Shown here piece by piece: positions 48,615-59,758 of a DNA stretch of 60,383 nucleotides. The translations under genes were made by a program, and so were the position numbers. The notes beneath the pieces were generated by a model, which was not told the origin of the DNA, searched no databases, and saw only the letters and a program-made list of their open reading frames with translations. Position 1 is the first letter of the stretch, and the number at the start of each line of letters is the position of its first letter. The stretch is from Armatimonadota bacterium (GTDB lineage: Bacteria; Armatimonadota; Fimbriimonadia; Fimbriimonadales; GBS-DC): assembly GCA_023511915.1 (NCBI GenBank), contig JAIMAN010000009.1, positions 1-60,383 on the forward strand, written 5' to 3'.

Positions 48615-49520
48615 ATGAGAGGCGTTGTTGGCTTACTGTTGGCGTGGACTGTGGCTGTGCTGAGTGCCCAGCCGCTGATGGACGACTTCTTCGGCGGGTT
48701 CGACTCCCAGCACGGCTGGAGTTGGGGCGTGCCCAGAAACGCGCCTGCGAACACGCACGACCCCGCGCGGGTGGGCTTCACCGCCGAGCATCTGCAAATC
48801 ACGGCGCAGGCAGGGACGCTGTATCAGGGCGTCAACAGCATCCGCAACCTGCCGAGTGTGTCCGTGCCTGCGCTGCGCGGGGTGTGGGTGCTCGAGACGC
48901 GCGTGCGCCTGACGCGGGGCGGCGCGTCGGGCGGCTACATTCAGGCGGGGCTGGTCGCCTTCCGCGACGCCGACAACTACTTCAACCTGCACTTGGTGTA
49001 CCTGCCTGACCAGAACTACGCGCTGTCGGTCAGCGGCGGGCACGAGCAGGCAGGCGTCTATGGCTGGGCAGGACTGAGCGGCGCGGTGTGGAGCCCCAGC
49101 GCAGGCGACACCGTGCGCCTGATGGTGCGCTACGAGCCCGACACGGGGCGCGTGCGCGTCTTCTACGACCGCGAGGATGGCATGCACTGGCGCGAGTTCA
49201 CAGGGTCGCCGCGCCCGCTGAGCGACTTCCCCGCGTTGCAGGCGGTGGCGCAATCGGGTGGGCAAATCGGGCTGTATGTGGACTTGGGCGGCGGCGGAGG
49301 CAGCCCCGCGCCCGTCGCAACCTTCGACTACCTGCACATCCTTAGCGACTACCACCCCGCCGATGTGAACTGCGACGGCATCGTGGACGACGCCGACCTA
49401 CTGCAGGTGCTGTTCGCCTTCGGCGTGCAGCGATGCAACCACCCCGCCGACATCAACGGCGACGGGACGGTAGACGACGCCGACCTGCTGCAGGTGCTGT
49501 TCAGTTTCGGCGCACGCTAA
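48615..49520 (+). CDS. Secreted DUF1349-like protein with two dockerin-like repeats
   Basis: 301 residues. Signal peptide at about 1-18 (MRGVVGLLLAWTVAVLSA). A beta-sandwich resembling the DUF1349/laminin-G-like group occupies about 22-245 (LETRVRLTRGGASGGYIQAG; LVAFRDADNYFNLHLVY; VRVFYDREDG). The tail repeats ADVNCDGIVDDADLLQVLF and ADINGDGTVDDADLLQVLF, as in the first dockerin protein of the locus. It is the last gene of the LacI-headed unit before guaB. Probably binds the same external polymer or anchors to a common surface partner. Confidence 0.75.
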   Translation: MRGVVGLLLAWTVAVLSAQPLMDDFFGGFDSQHGWSWGVPRNAPANTHDPARVGFTAEHLQITAQAGTLYQGVNSIRNLPSVSVPALRGVWVLETRVRLTRGGASGGYIQAGLVAFRDADNYFNLHLVYLPDQNYALSVSGGHEQAGVYGWAGLSGAVWSPSAGDTVRLMVRYEPDTGRVRVFYDREDGMHWREFTGSPRPLSDFPALQAVAQSGGQIGLYVDLGGGGGSPAPVATFDYLHILSDYHPADVNCDGIVDDADLLQVLFAFGVQRCNHPADINGDGTVDDADLLQVLFSFGAR

Positions 49521-49534
49521 TCAGGTACAATTGA

Positions 49535-52368
<2,834 letters not shown>

Positions 52369-52373
52369 AAAAG

Positions 52374-52450
52374 TGGTGACCCCAGGGGGATTCGAACCCC
52401 CGTCCTCCTGGCTGAAAACCAGGCGTCCTAGACCGCTAGACCATGGGGCC
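52374..52450 (-). tRNA. trnE: tRNA-Glu (anticodon TTC), CCA encoded
   Basis: A full cloverleaf can be drawn: acceptor GGCCCCA pairing with TGGGGTC, D-arm GTCTAGCGGTCTAGGAC, anticodon arm CCTGG-TTTTCAG-CCAGG with TTC at positions 34-36, T-arm GGGGGTTCGAATCCCCC and a genomic CCA end. A TATACT box about 15 bases upstream on the minus strand (about 52461-52466) is the probable promoter. It lies between convergent genes. Confidence 0.95.
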
Positions 52451-52505
52451 AGCCGTCGTTAGTATACCCCACGGTGCAGGGGCAATTGCAAGCCTTTACG
52501 CCTGG

Positions 52506-53573
52506 TTAGTCGCCCTGCTGCTGCGCGAGCTGCTGGGCGAAGTTTTCGAGGCTGCCTGCCGAGACCGCAAGCGGGTAAAGGGCGTTCAGGGTCGCTACAT
52601 CGCGAATCGCGCGCAGTTGTGCTTCCACCTCCGCAGGCACTGCGCCGTAGAGTGTGCGCAGTAGCGTGAGAATCCCTTCCTGCAAGCCTTCCTGCAAGCC
52701 CTGCGCGCGTCCCTCTTGCAAGCCCTTCTCGTGCCCTTCTTGCAAGCCCTTCTCGTGCCCTTCTTGCAAGCCCTTCTCGTGCCCTTCTTGCAAGCCCTTT
52801 TGGACGCCTTGCTCCCAGCCCTCGCGCAGCGCTTTGCGCTCCAGTACCGACAGGTACGGCGTGTTCTGCTCGCGCTTCACCTCTTCCAGAAACTGCTCGT
52901 AGCGCTCCTCCAACACTTCTGGCAGTACCATAACCCACTCCAGTAATCGAATAAGTTGCTCGACCTGTTCCTCAGTATACCCTCGATCCAGCGCGAGGCG
53001 CACAAGCTCTATCCGCGAGGCGAGCATGAACTCTGCTGTGTCTGCCCGCATCGCGCGTCGGAACGCTGCCAAGATAAGCGCGCAGGGATTCGGGTCATTC
53101 AAGAGCTGCTCCTCGTCCATGTCCAGCAGCTTCACGGTGTAGAAGTTGAACTCCACGCGGCAGCCGCCCAGCGACTGCGTGAACGCGCTGGGACGCCAGT
53201 TCGGGTCGTTGTCCGCCAAAATCGCAATACTCACGATGGGACGACGGTAGAGAATCCACAGTGTCGCGTAGTAGGTGAACATCCGCGCCTCAAAATCGGG
53301 GTCGGGATGGGACTGCGCCTCGATGTGAATCAGAATCCAATACTCGCTGCCGTCGCGCAGGTAAACTTGCACCAGTTTGTCTACCGTCTGACGCCCTGTG
53401 CGGCTGCGCGGCGCGATTTTGCGCAGTTCCGAATCCAGAAACTGGTAGCCGCGTTGCCAGTCAATCAGCGCGTAGAGTTCGGGATGAATCAGCTGAATCA
53501 GCTGCGGGAAGAAGAGCGTAATGAGCGTCTTCCACGGATTGTCTTGGTCGCGTCGGCGTCTATGGTTGCGCAT
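52506..53573 (-). CDS. Rpn/YhgA-like PD-(D/E)XK family nuclease with repetitive tail
   Basis: 355 residues. The N-terminal ~200 residues match the Rpn/putative-transposase group: LITLFFPQLIQLIHPELYAL, then DGSEYWILIHIEAQSHPDPDF, carrying the acidic residue and ExQ variant of the PD-(D/E)XK site. The C-terminus is a Gln/Glu/Gly repeat, EGHEKGLQ three times perfectly (encoded by 24-bp DNA repeats) plus diverged copies, then a short helical end. Rpn proteins promote RecA-independent recombination and some repeat-tailed versions make short forms acting as antitoxins. AGGAGG lies 6 bases before the ATG. Confidence 0.85.
   Translation of the reverse strand: MRNHRRRRDQDNPWKTLITLFFPQLIQLIHPELYALIDWQRGYQFLDSELRKIAPRSRTGRQTVDKLVQVYLRDGSEYWILIHIEAQSHPDPDFEARMFTYYATLWILYRRPIVSIAILADNDPNWRPSAFTQSLGGCRVEFNFYTVKLLDMDEEQLLNDPNPCALILAAFRRAMRADTAEFMLASRIELVRLALDRGYTEEQVEQLIRLLEWVMVLPEVLEERYEQFLEEVKREQNTPYLSVLERKALREGWEQGVQKGLQEGHEKGLQEGHEKGLQEGHEKGLQEGRAQGLQEGLQEGILTLLRTLYGAVPAEVEAQLRAIRDVATLNALYPLAVSAGSLENFAQQLAQQQGD
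52717..52788. repeat. 24-bp tandem repeat, three exact copies
   Basis: Unit TGCAAGCCCTTCTCGTGCCCTTCT repeated at 52717, 52741 and 52765, with diverged half-copies on both sides; it encodes the EGHEKGLQ octapeptide of the Rpn-like protein. Copy number could change by slippage without shifting frame. Confidence 0.85.
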
Positions 53574-53583
53574 CGCATTCCTC

Positions 53584-54699
53584 CTATGGCGTTAGGCGTA
53601 GGTTATCGGCGAGGTACCAGCCGCCCATCAGCGCGAGGAACAGCAGGTTGCCCCCGAACAGCGCGGTGTAGAGCCAGTCGTGCGGGTAGAGCAGGGCGAA
53701 GCCGAGCGTGAGCGCGCCGCCCACGCCGAAGGCGCGCGTCACCGAGCGGCTCAGCCCGCCCTGCGTGAGCGCAAGTAGCGTGTAGAGCAGCACCGCCAGC
53801 GGGAAGCAGAGCGCGCTCAGACCGACCAGCGCGCCGCCCGCCGAGATCTGCCCCCCGCGCCGACGCCACGGGAACGCATCGCCAATCGGCGCGACCCAGC
53901 GGCTGACCGCCATCAGAAAGCCCGTCAGAAAGCCCGCCAGCCCCAGATACGCCACGAGGTTCAGGCTCCAGCCGAGTATCAGCGGCGCGCCTGGCGCCGT
54001 GTACGCCAGCGTCAGCAGGAACAGCACCGCGCCCCAGCCCAGCGACTGCGCCGCGTAGAGTTTCCATTCGGGGGGCAACTTCAGCGCGGGCAGGTGGCGT
54101 AGCACAGGCGACGGCGGCGACGCAGCACGCGCCTGCGTGTGCGCCAGCGTCGCGTCCAACTTGCGCTGCAGGTCGGCGTTGTTCGGGTCTAACTGAATCG
54201 CGTAAGTGTAAGCGTTCAGCGCGGCGTCGTAGTGCCCCTGCGTGCGGTACACATCGCCGATAATCTCGTGCCCTTTCGCAAGGCGCGGGGCAAGGCGCGT
54301 CGCCTGCTTCGCCCAGTAAAGCGCGTCCTGCAGGCGACCCTGAATGAAGGCGCGCTCCGCCTGCAGAATCGCGCGGCGCGCTTCGTCGGGCAGCGTGCGG
54401 GACTTCGGCTGGCTCGCCTGTGGGGGCGGGCTGGAACGCTGCGGGGGCGTACGCGGCTGGCTGTAGCGCGCGCTGGGCGGCTCGCCCACCTGCAGGCGCA
54501 ACAGCGCGTCGTAGTGCCGACGACGCTCAGGGTCAGACAGCACCTGATACGCCTCCTGAATGCGCAGGAACCGCTCTTTCGCCTGCGGCGACGGGTTCAC
54601 ATCGGGGTGATACTGGCGCACCAACTCGCGATAGCGACGCCGTATCGCCTCCTGCGTCGCGTGCATCGATAGCCCCAGCACCTCGTAGTGGTTCTGCAT
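53584..54699 (-). CDS. DnaJ-TPR membrane protein
   Basis: 371 residues. A J domain at about 1-65 (NHYEVLGLSMHATQEAIRR; the HPD at about 32-34 needed to stimulate DnaK is intact), a variable Pro/Ser linker, TPR-like helices at about 105-175 (AKGHEIIGDVYRTQGHYDAA; NAYTYAIQLDPNNADL) and five or six membrane helices to the end. No zinc-finger or C-terminal client domain of true DnaJ. It probably recruits Hsp70 to the membrane. It follows the gspF gene, whose stop is five bases after its ATG region, so the two genes overlap slightly. Confidence 0.8.
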   Translation of the reverse strand: MQNHYEVLGLSMHATQEAIRRRYRELVRQYHPDVNPSPQAKERFLRIQEAYQVLSDPERRRHYDALLRLQVGEPPSARYSQPRTPPQRSSPPPQASQPKSRTLPDEARRAILQAERAFIQGRLQDALYWAKQATRLAPRLAKGHEIIGDVYRTQGHYDAALNAYTYAIQLDPNNADLQRKLDATLAHTQARAASPPSPVLRHLPALKLPPEWKLYAAQSLGWGAVLFLLTLAYTAPGAPLILGWSLNLVAYLGLAGFLTGFLMAVSRWVAPIGDAFPWRRRGGQISAGGALVGLSALCFPLAVLLYTLLALTQGGLSRSVTRAFGVGGALTLGFALLYPHDWLYTALFGGNLLFLALMGGWYLADNLRLTP

Positions 54700-54703
54700 A
54701 TGC

Positions 54704-55912
54704 CTACGGTTCACCCGCCGCGCCGAAAATCGAACTGAAGTAGCCCGAATAAAACTGGATCAAAATAATCGCCACATAAATCGCCACGCCGATGTAGACC
54801 GCCACGCCCAAAATGTACCCCGCTTGGTGCGAACGCAGTTTGCCCTCCTCTTCGTAATACTCGGCGACCTTGTCCATCATGAAGCCGAGTTCGCCCGTGT
54901 TCTCGCCAGTGGCGACCATGTCCATCACCATCGGCGGGAAGACGCCCGTGCTGGCGAAGGTCTGCGCGATGCCTTGTCCCGCTTCGAGTTTCGAGCCTGC
55001 GGGTTCGATACGGCTGCGCAGGTATTCGTTGCCTGTGGCTTGCGCGGCGTAGCGGATGGCTTGCGAGAGGGGCAGCCCTGCGCCGTAAAGCGCGCTCAGC
55101 GCGCGGGCAAACCGCGCCAGCGCGAGTTGGCGCACCGTGAAGCCAATCCACGGCAGGCTCACCGTGAACAGCCCCCAACTCCAGCGGAAGCCCTGCGATT
55201 GCATCGCCAGCCGAAACACCGCCCAGATAGCGAAAATCGCCAGCAGAATCTTCGCGAAGGTCAGCCCGATGCCCGTCAGCACTTGCCCCACAGGCGCGCC
55301 CCCCTGCGCCCCCACCAGCGTAATCAGCGCGGGGATCAGTTGCGGAATCACAATCGCGAAAAACAGCACGAGTTTGGGGTAGAAGGTCACGCGGCTGATT
55401 AGGCGGCGCAGTTCCAGTTCGTTTTCGAGGTAGTCGGAGATTTTGCGCAGGATGGTCTCCAGCGCGCCGCTGGTCTCGCCCACCCGAATCATGGCGCGGA
55501 TAATCGGCGAGAAGACGGCGGGGTGCTTGTCGAAGGCGTCGGCGAGCCGCTCGCCTGCGAGGATGCTGTTGCGGATGTCGCCCAGCACGCGGCGCAGGCG
55601 GGCGTTGCCCCCGCGCTGGTTGCCCAGCGTCTCCAGCGCTTGGTACATCGGCACGCCTGCGGATAGCATCGTGGCGAACTGGCGGAAAAACACCGCCAGC
55701 GTCTTGAGGGGCACGCCGCCGAACAGGGGCTGCCACACGCTCTGCTGCGCGGCGCGGATGGGCGTGGTCGGCTCTGGCTCGGCGTACAACTCCAGCAGCC
55801 AGTAGCCTTGCTTGCGCACGGCGTCGCTCGCCTCCAAGCGCGAGTTCGCCTGCACTGTGCCGCGCACCTCGCGCCCTTCGGGGGTTTGCGCTACATAGCG
55901 AAAGGTGGGCAT
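54704..55912 (-). CDS. Type II secretion/type IV pilus inner-membrane protein GspF/PilC
   Basis: 402 residues. Inner-membrane platform protein that couples the assembly ATPase to pseudopilin insertion. Start MPTFRYVAQTPEGREVRGTV, two T2SSF domains (about 70-190 and 275-395) with the repeated signature LAVFFRQFATMLSAGVPMYQAL and FARALSALYGAGLPLSQAI, and membrane helices at about 172-195, 220-240 and 375-395. Family motif GENTGELGFMMDKVAEYYEEE is present in part. A TATAAT 7 bases before the ATG suggests a leaderless mRNA. No ATPase gene accompanies it here; the pseudopilin at 47.1 kb may be a client. Confidence 0.93.
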   Translation of the reverse strand: MPTFRYVAQTPEGREVRGTVQANSRLEASDAVRKQGYWLLELYAEPEPTTPIRAAQQSVWQPLFGGVPLKTLAVFFRQFATMLSAGVPMYQALETLGNQRGGNARLRRVLGDIRNSILAGERLADAFDKHPAVFSPIIRAMIRVGETSGALETILRKISDYLENELELRRLISRVTFYPKLVLFFAIVIPQLIPALITLVGAQGGAPVGQVLTGIGLTFAKILLAIFAIWAVFRLAMQSQGFRWSWGLFTVSLPWIGFTVRQLALARFARALSALYGAGLPLSQAIRYAAQATGNEYLRSRIEPAGSKLEAGQGIAQTFASTGVFPPMVMDMVATGENTGELGFMMDKVAEYYEEEGKLRSHQAGYILGVAVYIGVAIYVAIILIQFYSGYFSSIFGAAGEP

Positions 55913-55919
55913 CGCGCCA

Positions 55920-55925
55920 ATTATA
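55920..55925 (-). promoter_or_regulatory. -10 box TATAAT, leaderless-type promoter
   Basis: TATAAT 7 bases before the ATG of the GspF/PilC gene; no ribosome binding site. Confidence 0.55.
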
Positions 55926-55942
55926 CACGACGGCGGACGCGC

Positions 55943-56629
55943 CTACAGCCGTCGTCGCAGCGCCCACAGGTCAGCCAGTGCGCGCCCGTACCGCTCCAGC
56001 CCGTAGCGGGAACGCCCATAGGCGCGCGGGCGATGCGCCACGACCACCTCCGCCACGCGAAAGCCCAGCCGATGCGCCATCAGCGCGAGGTAGCGGTGGA
56101 AGTCGCGCTCCAAGTAGGGCAGCAGCGCGTCGGCGACCGCGCGGCGCATGCCCTTGAAGCCGCAGTTCGCATCGTGCAGGGGCAGTCCCCAACCCCAGCG
56201 CAAGGCGGTGTTGAACACGCGCGACGCCAGCACCTTCAGGGGCGGGTCGCGCCGCCGCCTGCGCCAGCCGACCACCATGTCGGCGTCTATGCGCAACCGC
56301 TGCAGCATCGCAGGGATTGCCGCAGGGTCTTCCTGCAGGTCGGCGTCGATGGTGAACAGGTACTGCCCGCGCGCGGCGCGGAAGCCCGTCGCATACGCCT
56401 GCGTCTTGCCCAGCTGCTGCGGATGGCGCAGCCCGCGCACACGCCGATCCGCCTTCATCGCGTCCTGAATGACCCCCCAGCTGCCGTCGTCGCTGCCGTC
56501 GTCGATCAGCAGAATCTCCCACGGTTCGCCCGTGCGCTCCAGTGCGGCGGCGCACACCTCCAGCAGGCGCGGCAGGTTCGGCGCTTCGTTGTGCAACGGC
56601 GCAATCAGGCTCAGCGTGGGGGCATCCAT
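55943..56629 (-). CDS. Family 2 glycosyltransferase, dolichyl-/polyprenyl-phosphate-sugar synthase-like
   Basis: 228 residues, GT-A fold. LSLIAPLHNEAPNLPRLLE (about 5-23) is the nucleotide-binding start, LLIDDGSDDGSW carries the first DD motif (about 42-52) and FTIDADLQEDPAAIP the catalytic DxD region (about 92-106). It resembles enzymes that load a sugar onto a polyprenyl phosphate carrier, the donor for GT39-type transferases. It has no membrane tail. It overlaps the upstream GT39-like gene by 19 bases, so the pair works together. Start at 56629 by homology. Confidence 0.88.
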   Translation of the reverse strand: MDAPTLSLIAPLHNEAPNLPRLLEVCAAALERTGEPWEILLIDDGSDDGSWGVIQDAMKADRRVRGLRHPQQLGKTQAYATGFRAARGQYLFTIDADLQEDPAAIPAMLQRLRIDADMVVGWRRRRRDPPLKVLASRVFNTALRWGWGLPLHDANCGFKGMRRAVADALLPYLERDFHRYLALMAHRLGFRVAEVVVAHRPRAYGRSRYGLERYGRALADLWALRRRL

Positions 56630-58335
56630 CGGTAGGCGCGGCGAATCTCCAGCGGCTCGTCCCGCTGCAGGGTGAAGCGGAACGGCGCGTTCGTGCGAAT
56701 CAGCGCGTAGTAGGCGGCTCCGCGAAAGTCCATCGTGCGCAGCGGCGTCAGCGGGTAGCAGGGCGTCTCGTCCAGTAGCACCAAGTGCTTGTGCAGGTCG
56801 GGGGGCATCTTGCCCTTGTAGACGCGCTCGGGGATGATAATGATGTCGCCGCGCTGCAGACCCGCGCCGTTGGGTAACAGTTTGCGGAAGCCGTGCTGCT
56901 CGGCGTAGAACATCCAGCCCCACGACCCCGCGTACCAGACGCGCTCGCCCGCGAATAGTTCGGCATACACCGCCGCGCCCCGCTTGTAGCGCACCGCGTA
57001 GTCATAGTCCGCCGCGATGACCGCCAGACACAGCACGCCCTGCGCCACCAGCAACGGCGCGTTCCTGCCCGCCCACGGCGTGAGTATCAGAATCAGCGGC
57101 GGCAGCGCGTACAGCAGATGACGCATCGCCTGAAACGGCGCGCCCCATACCGCCGCCGCCAACGCAATCAGCAGCCAGAGGCGGAGGAAGAGGTAAAGGG
57201 TTTTGGAGTGCTGAAGCGAAGCTTCCGCCTGACGCTGAAGCTCCGCTTCAGCACTCCAAAGGGAAGGTGCGGCGTGTGGAGGCGAAGCTTCCGCCTGACG
57301 CTGAAGCTCCGCTTCAGCACTCCAAAGGGAAGGTGCGCCTTCTGCGGGGCTGGGGGTGAGGGCATTCCTCGACGACCACCCCACCCCCGCCGCCAACCCC
57401 AACACGCTCACACCTGCGACCAGCCACAGCAGCGACTGCAGGTACATCGGCTGACCCGCGAACTGCAGGCGATACCACCCCACCACACCTGCAACCGCCA
57501 ACGCCAGCAGCGCGACCTTCCACCGCCAGCCGTCCCCCAGCGCGGCTTTGAACCGCTGCCCGACGCCCAGCCATAACAGCGTGCTTGCGCCCAGCCCGAC
57601 GATGCCGGGCAACAACTTCGCTCCTGGCGGCGCGCTGCCCCGACGCTCCTGCCACAGATACAGCAGATGCACCGCGCCGTCCGCCCACAGGTTCAACGCC
57701 GACCAGCCCGCAATCGGCACAAGCGCAAGCGTCAGCCAGCCCAACGCGCCATACGCCCGCCGTAGCACAGTATACAGCGCGACCAGTGGCAGCCCAATCA
57801 GCGCGGTGTATTTCGCCAGCCCCGCCAGCCCGACCAGCAGCGCGCCCACCAACAGCCACTTTGCCTGCCGACGCTCCAGACCCTCCACCCAGCACGCCAG
57901 CCCGCCCACCAACAACGCCAGCGCAGGCACATCGCGCATCAGGTTCATCCCCGGCAGCACGGCAGGCGACAGCATCAGCCAGCCGACCGCCCACCACGCC
58001 CACTCCGCCCCCAGCCAGCGCGTCGCCAACCGATGCATGCCCCACATCAGCAACGCCACAAACGGCGCAAACGACAGGTGCAACACCCACTCGCGATAGC
58101 CCGCCAGCGCAATCCACGGCGCCAGCCAATAACTCACCAGCGGCGGGTTCGTCGTCACCTTCGCCAGCGGCTGCGGCGCCTCCAGCCAGAAAAACTCGCC
58201 CGCAAACGGACGCAACGGGTCGCGCAAAATATTCGCCGCCACATGCAGCACGACCGTATCGTCGATATGCACGGGCTTGATTAGCGCGAACAGCCCAATC
58301 CCCGTCGCCACAAGCGCCAGCAGGAAGCGGTGCAT
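56611..58335 (-). CDS. GT39/PMT-type membrane glycosyltransferase
   Basis: 574 residues with about 11 membrane helices. The N-terminal loop HIDDTVVLHVAANIL carries the paired acidic residues of GT-C enzymes, and the PMT_2-like region follows (NPPLVSYWLAPWIALAG; RDVPALALLVGGLACW). It moves a sugar from a polyprenyl-phosphate donor to protein or lipid outside the membrane. In the loop near residues 340-385, two copies of a palindromic repeat are inserted in frame, encoding SLWSAEAELQRQAEAS twice. The ATG shares one base with the upstream stop (TGATG). The C-terminal ~170 residues are soluble. Confidence 0.85.
   Translation of the reverse strand: MHRFLLALVATGIGLFALIKPVHIDDTVVLHVAANILRDPLRPFAGEFFWLEAPQPLAKVTTNPPLVSYWLAPWIALAGYREWVLHLSFAPFVALLMWGMHRLATRWLGAEWAWWAVGWLMLSPAVLPGMNLMRDVPALALLVGGLACWVEGLERRQAKWLLVGALLVGLAGLAKYTALIGLPLVALYTVLRRAYGALGWLTLALVPIAGWSALNLWADGAVHLLYLWQERRGSAPPGAKLLPGIVGLGASTLLWLGVGQRFKAALGDGWRWKVALLALAVAGVVGWYRLQFAGQPMYLQSLLWLVAGVSVLGLAAGVGWSSRNALTPSPAEGAPSLWSAEAELQRQAEASPPHAAPSLWSAEAELQRQAEASLQHSKTLYLFLRLWLLIALAAAVWGAPFQAMRHLLYALPPLILILTPWAGRNAPLLVAQGVLCLAVIAADYDYAVRYKRGAAVYAELFAGERVWYAGSWGWMFYAEQHGFRKLLPNGAGLQRGDIIIIPERVYKGKMPPDLHKHLVLLDETPCYPLTPLRTMDFRGAAYYALIRTNAPFRFTLQRDEPLEIRRAYRWMPPR
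57202..57337. repeat. TTTGGAGTGC palindromic repeat, tandem pair in frame in the GT39 gene
   Basis: Two 56-bp copies (57216-57271 and 57282-57337) at a 66-base period, which is 22 codons, preserve the frame. Each holds GCGAAGCTTCCGCC and GCTGAAGC...GCTTCAGC hairpins and the GCACTCCAAA end. Family member at 29442-29500. Confidence 0.9.
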
Positions 58336-59714
58336 CACCAGCCGTACCGTTCGGGTCCCCAGTCGCGGTAGACCAACTCCTGCTTCAGCAGCACGAGTTT
58401 GCGGCTGGGGATGTCTTCGTAGACCACGATGCCTGCGCCGACGCACGAGTACGCGCCGATTTTGACGCCGGGCATGGTGATGACATTGACGCCTGTGCGC
58501 GAGAAGTCGCCGAAGTAGGTTCCGTTCGCGCCGAAGTCGGGTCGCTCGCGTCGCCCGCGGATGGCGTGCATCGTGTCGCCGTCGTCGAAGCGCAGCGTGC
58601 CGCACACCGTCGCCGCGCCGATGTCCACCCGCTGCCCCACCACGCCCATAATCTCGCAGTAATGGAACAGGAAGCTGCCGTCCAGCATCACGCCGTCCAT
58701 CTCCGCGCCGTGCCCGACGATACAGCCGTTGCCGACCACCGTCGCGCCCAACAGGTGGCAGTAGTCGCGCAGGTGGCTGCGTGCGCCAATCGCCGTCGTG
58801 CCCATCAGCATCGCGCCGTTCGTCAGGTGCGACTCGCGCCCGATGAAGCAGTTGCCACGGATCACCACGCGCTTGCCAATCACCGCGCCGTCTTCTACCA
58901 CGACCTTGCCGTAGATTTCGGCGGAGTCGTCAATCTGGGCGGTCTTGCTGATGCGGTCGCTCTCCAGTCGGCTCGCCTCGTACTCCAGCCAGCGGGCGTT
59001 CGCCTCCCACAGGTGCCACGGCTTGTCCATATCCACCAGAAAGCCCGCAGGCTCCACGAAGGGGATGTCCTGTCCCTGTTCCAGCAGCGTCTGCAGGGTT
59101 TGGGCGAGTTCGGCTTCCAGCGGGGGCATGCCGCCGACGGGCACGCTGGTCATCAGCCCCGGATGGGCGTTCAGCGCGTCGCGAATGTGGGGCTGGAACG
59201 CATACAGCCCGCCGAGTCGGTAGTTCGTGTCCGCGCTGTGCCCTTCGATGCGCCGCAGGCGTCCCTGATGCGCCACCGCGCCAATCCAGTCGCGCGGGTC
59301 GTGTTCGGGCAAGTAGGGCTGCGCCACGACCGCCGCCAGCGCGCCCGACCCCTGAAACGCCTCCACCAAGCGGCGCACCGTTTCAGGCGGGGTGACGATG
59401 TCGCCGTAAGCCACAAGGAACGGCTCGTCGCCAATTAGCGGCAGCGCGCTCAGCACCCCATACGCCGTGCCCGTCGGCGGGTTCTGGCGAATGAACGCGA
59501 CGGGCAACTCGAAGTCGTGCAGCGCGGCGCGCACCGACGCCTCATGCACGCCGACCACCACAATCAGCCGCTCGACGCCCGCCTGTCGCAGCGACTCTGC
59601 CAGTCGGCGCACATTCGGGCGGTTCATGATGGGCGTCGCCGCCTTGTGGCGCACCTCGTTGTAGGGCCAAAAGCGCGCCCCATGCCCTGCGCACAAGATA
59701 ACGGCGGTTTTCAT
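58335..59714 (-). CDS. Sugar-1-phosphate nucleotidyltransferase with left-handed beta-helix
   Basis: 459 residues. The N-terminal nucleotidyltransferase reads MKTAVILCAGHGARFWPYNE (Lys-rich start VRHKAATPIMNRP), with VAYGDIVTPPETV as the metal-binding region (about 102-114). The C-terminal third is a hexapeptide-repeat helix (IYGKVVVEDGAVIGKRVVIR; GNCFIGRESHLTNGAML). This is the GlmU/RmlA-like layout, making an NDP-sugar. Whether the second half acetylates is unclear; it lacks obvious acetyl-CoA motifs I could name. First gene of the three-gene glycosyltransferase unit, with a two-part promoter motif upstream. Confidence 0.85.
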   Translation of the reverse strand: MKTAVILCAGHGARFWPYNEVRHKAATPIMNRPNVRRLAESLRQAGVERLIVVVGVHEASVRAALHDFELPVAFIRQNPPTGTAYGVLSALPLIGDEPFLVAYGDIVTPPETVRRLVEAFQGSGALAAVVAQPYLPEHDPRDWIGAVAHQGRLRRIEGHSADTNYRLGGLYAFQPHIRDALNAHPGLMTSVPVGGMPPLEAELAQTLQTLLEQGQDIPFVEPAGFLVDMDKPWHLWEANARWLEYEASRLESDRISKTAQIDDSAEIYGKVVVEDGAVIGKRVVIRGNCFIGRESHLTNGAMLMGTTAIGARSHLRDYCHLLGATVVGNGCIVGHGAEMDGVMLDGSFLFHYCEIMGVVGQRVDIGAATVCGTLRFDDGDTMHAIRGRRERPDFGANGTYFGDFSRTGVNVITMPGVKIGAYSCVGAGIVVYEDIPSRKLVLLKQELVYRDWGPERYGW

Positions 59715-59725
59715 CGGGGATGAAG

Positions 59726-59749
59726 TTCGCGGGGATGGGGGAGATTCCT
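59726..59749 (-). promoter_or_regulatory. Two-part AGGAA-N15-CGAA motif, nucleotidyltransferase copy
   Basis: ACAGGAATCT then CGAACT after 15 bases, 11 bases before the ATG at 59714; no ribosome binding site, so probably leaderless. Confidence 0.6.
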
Positions 59750-59758
59750 GTTATGAGA

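Noticed and set aside
52717-52788. CRISPR-like array
   Set aside because: The repeats are directly adjacent with no spacers and encode a peptide repeat.
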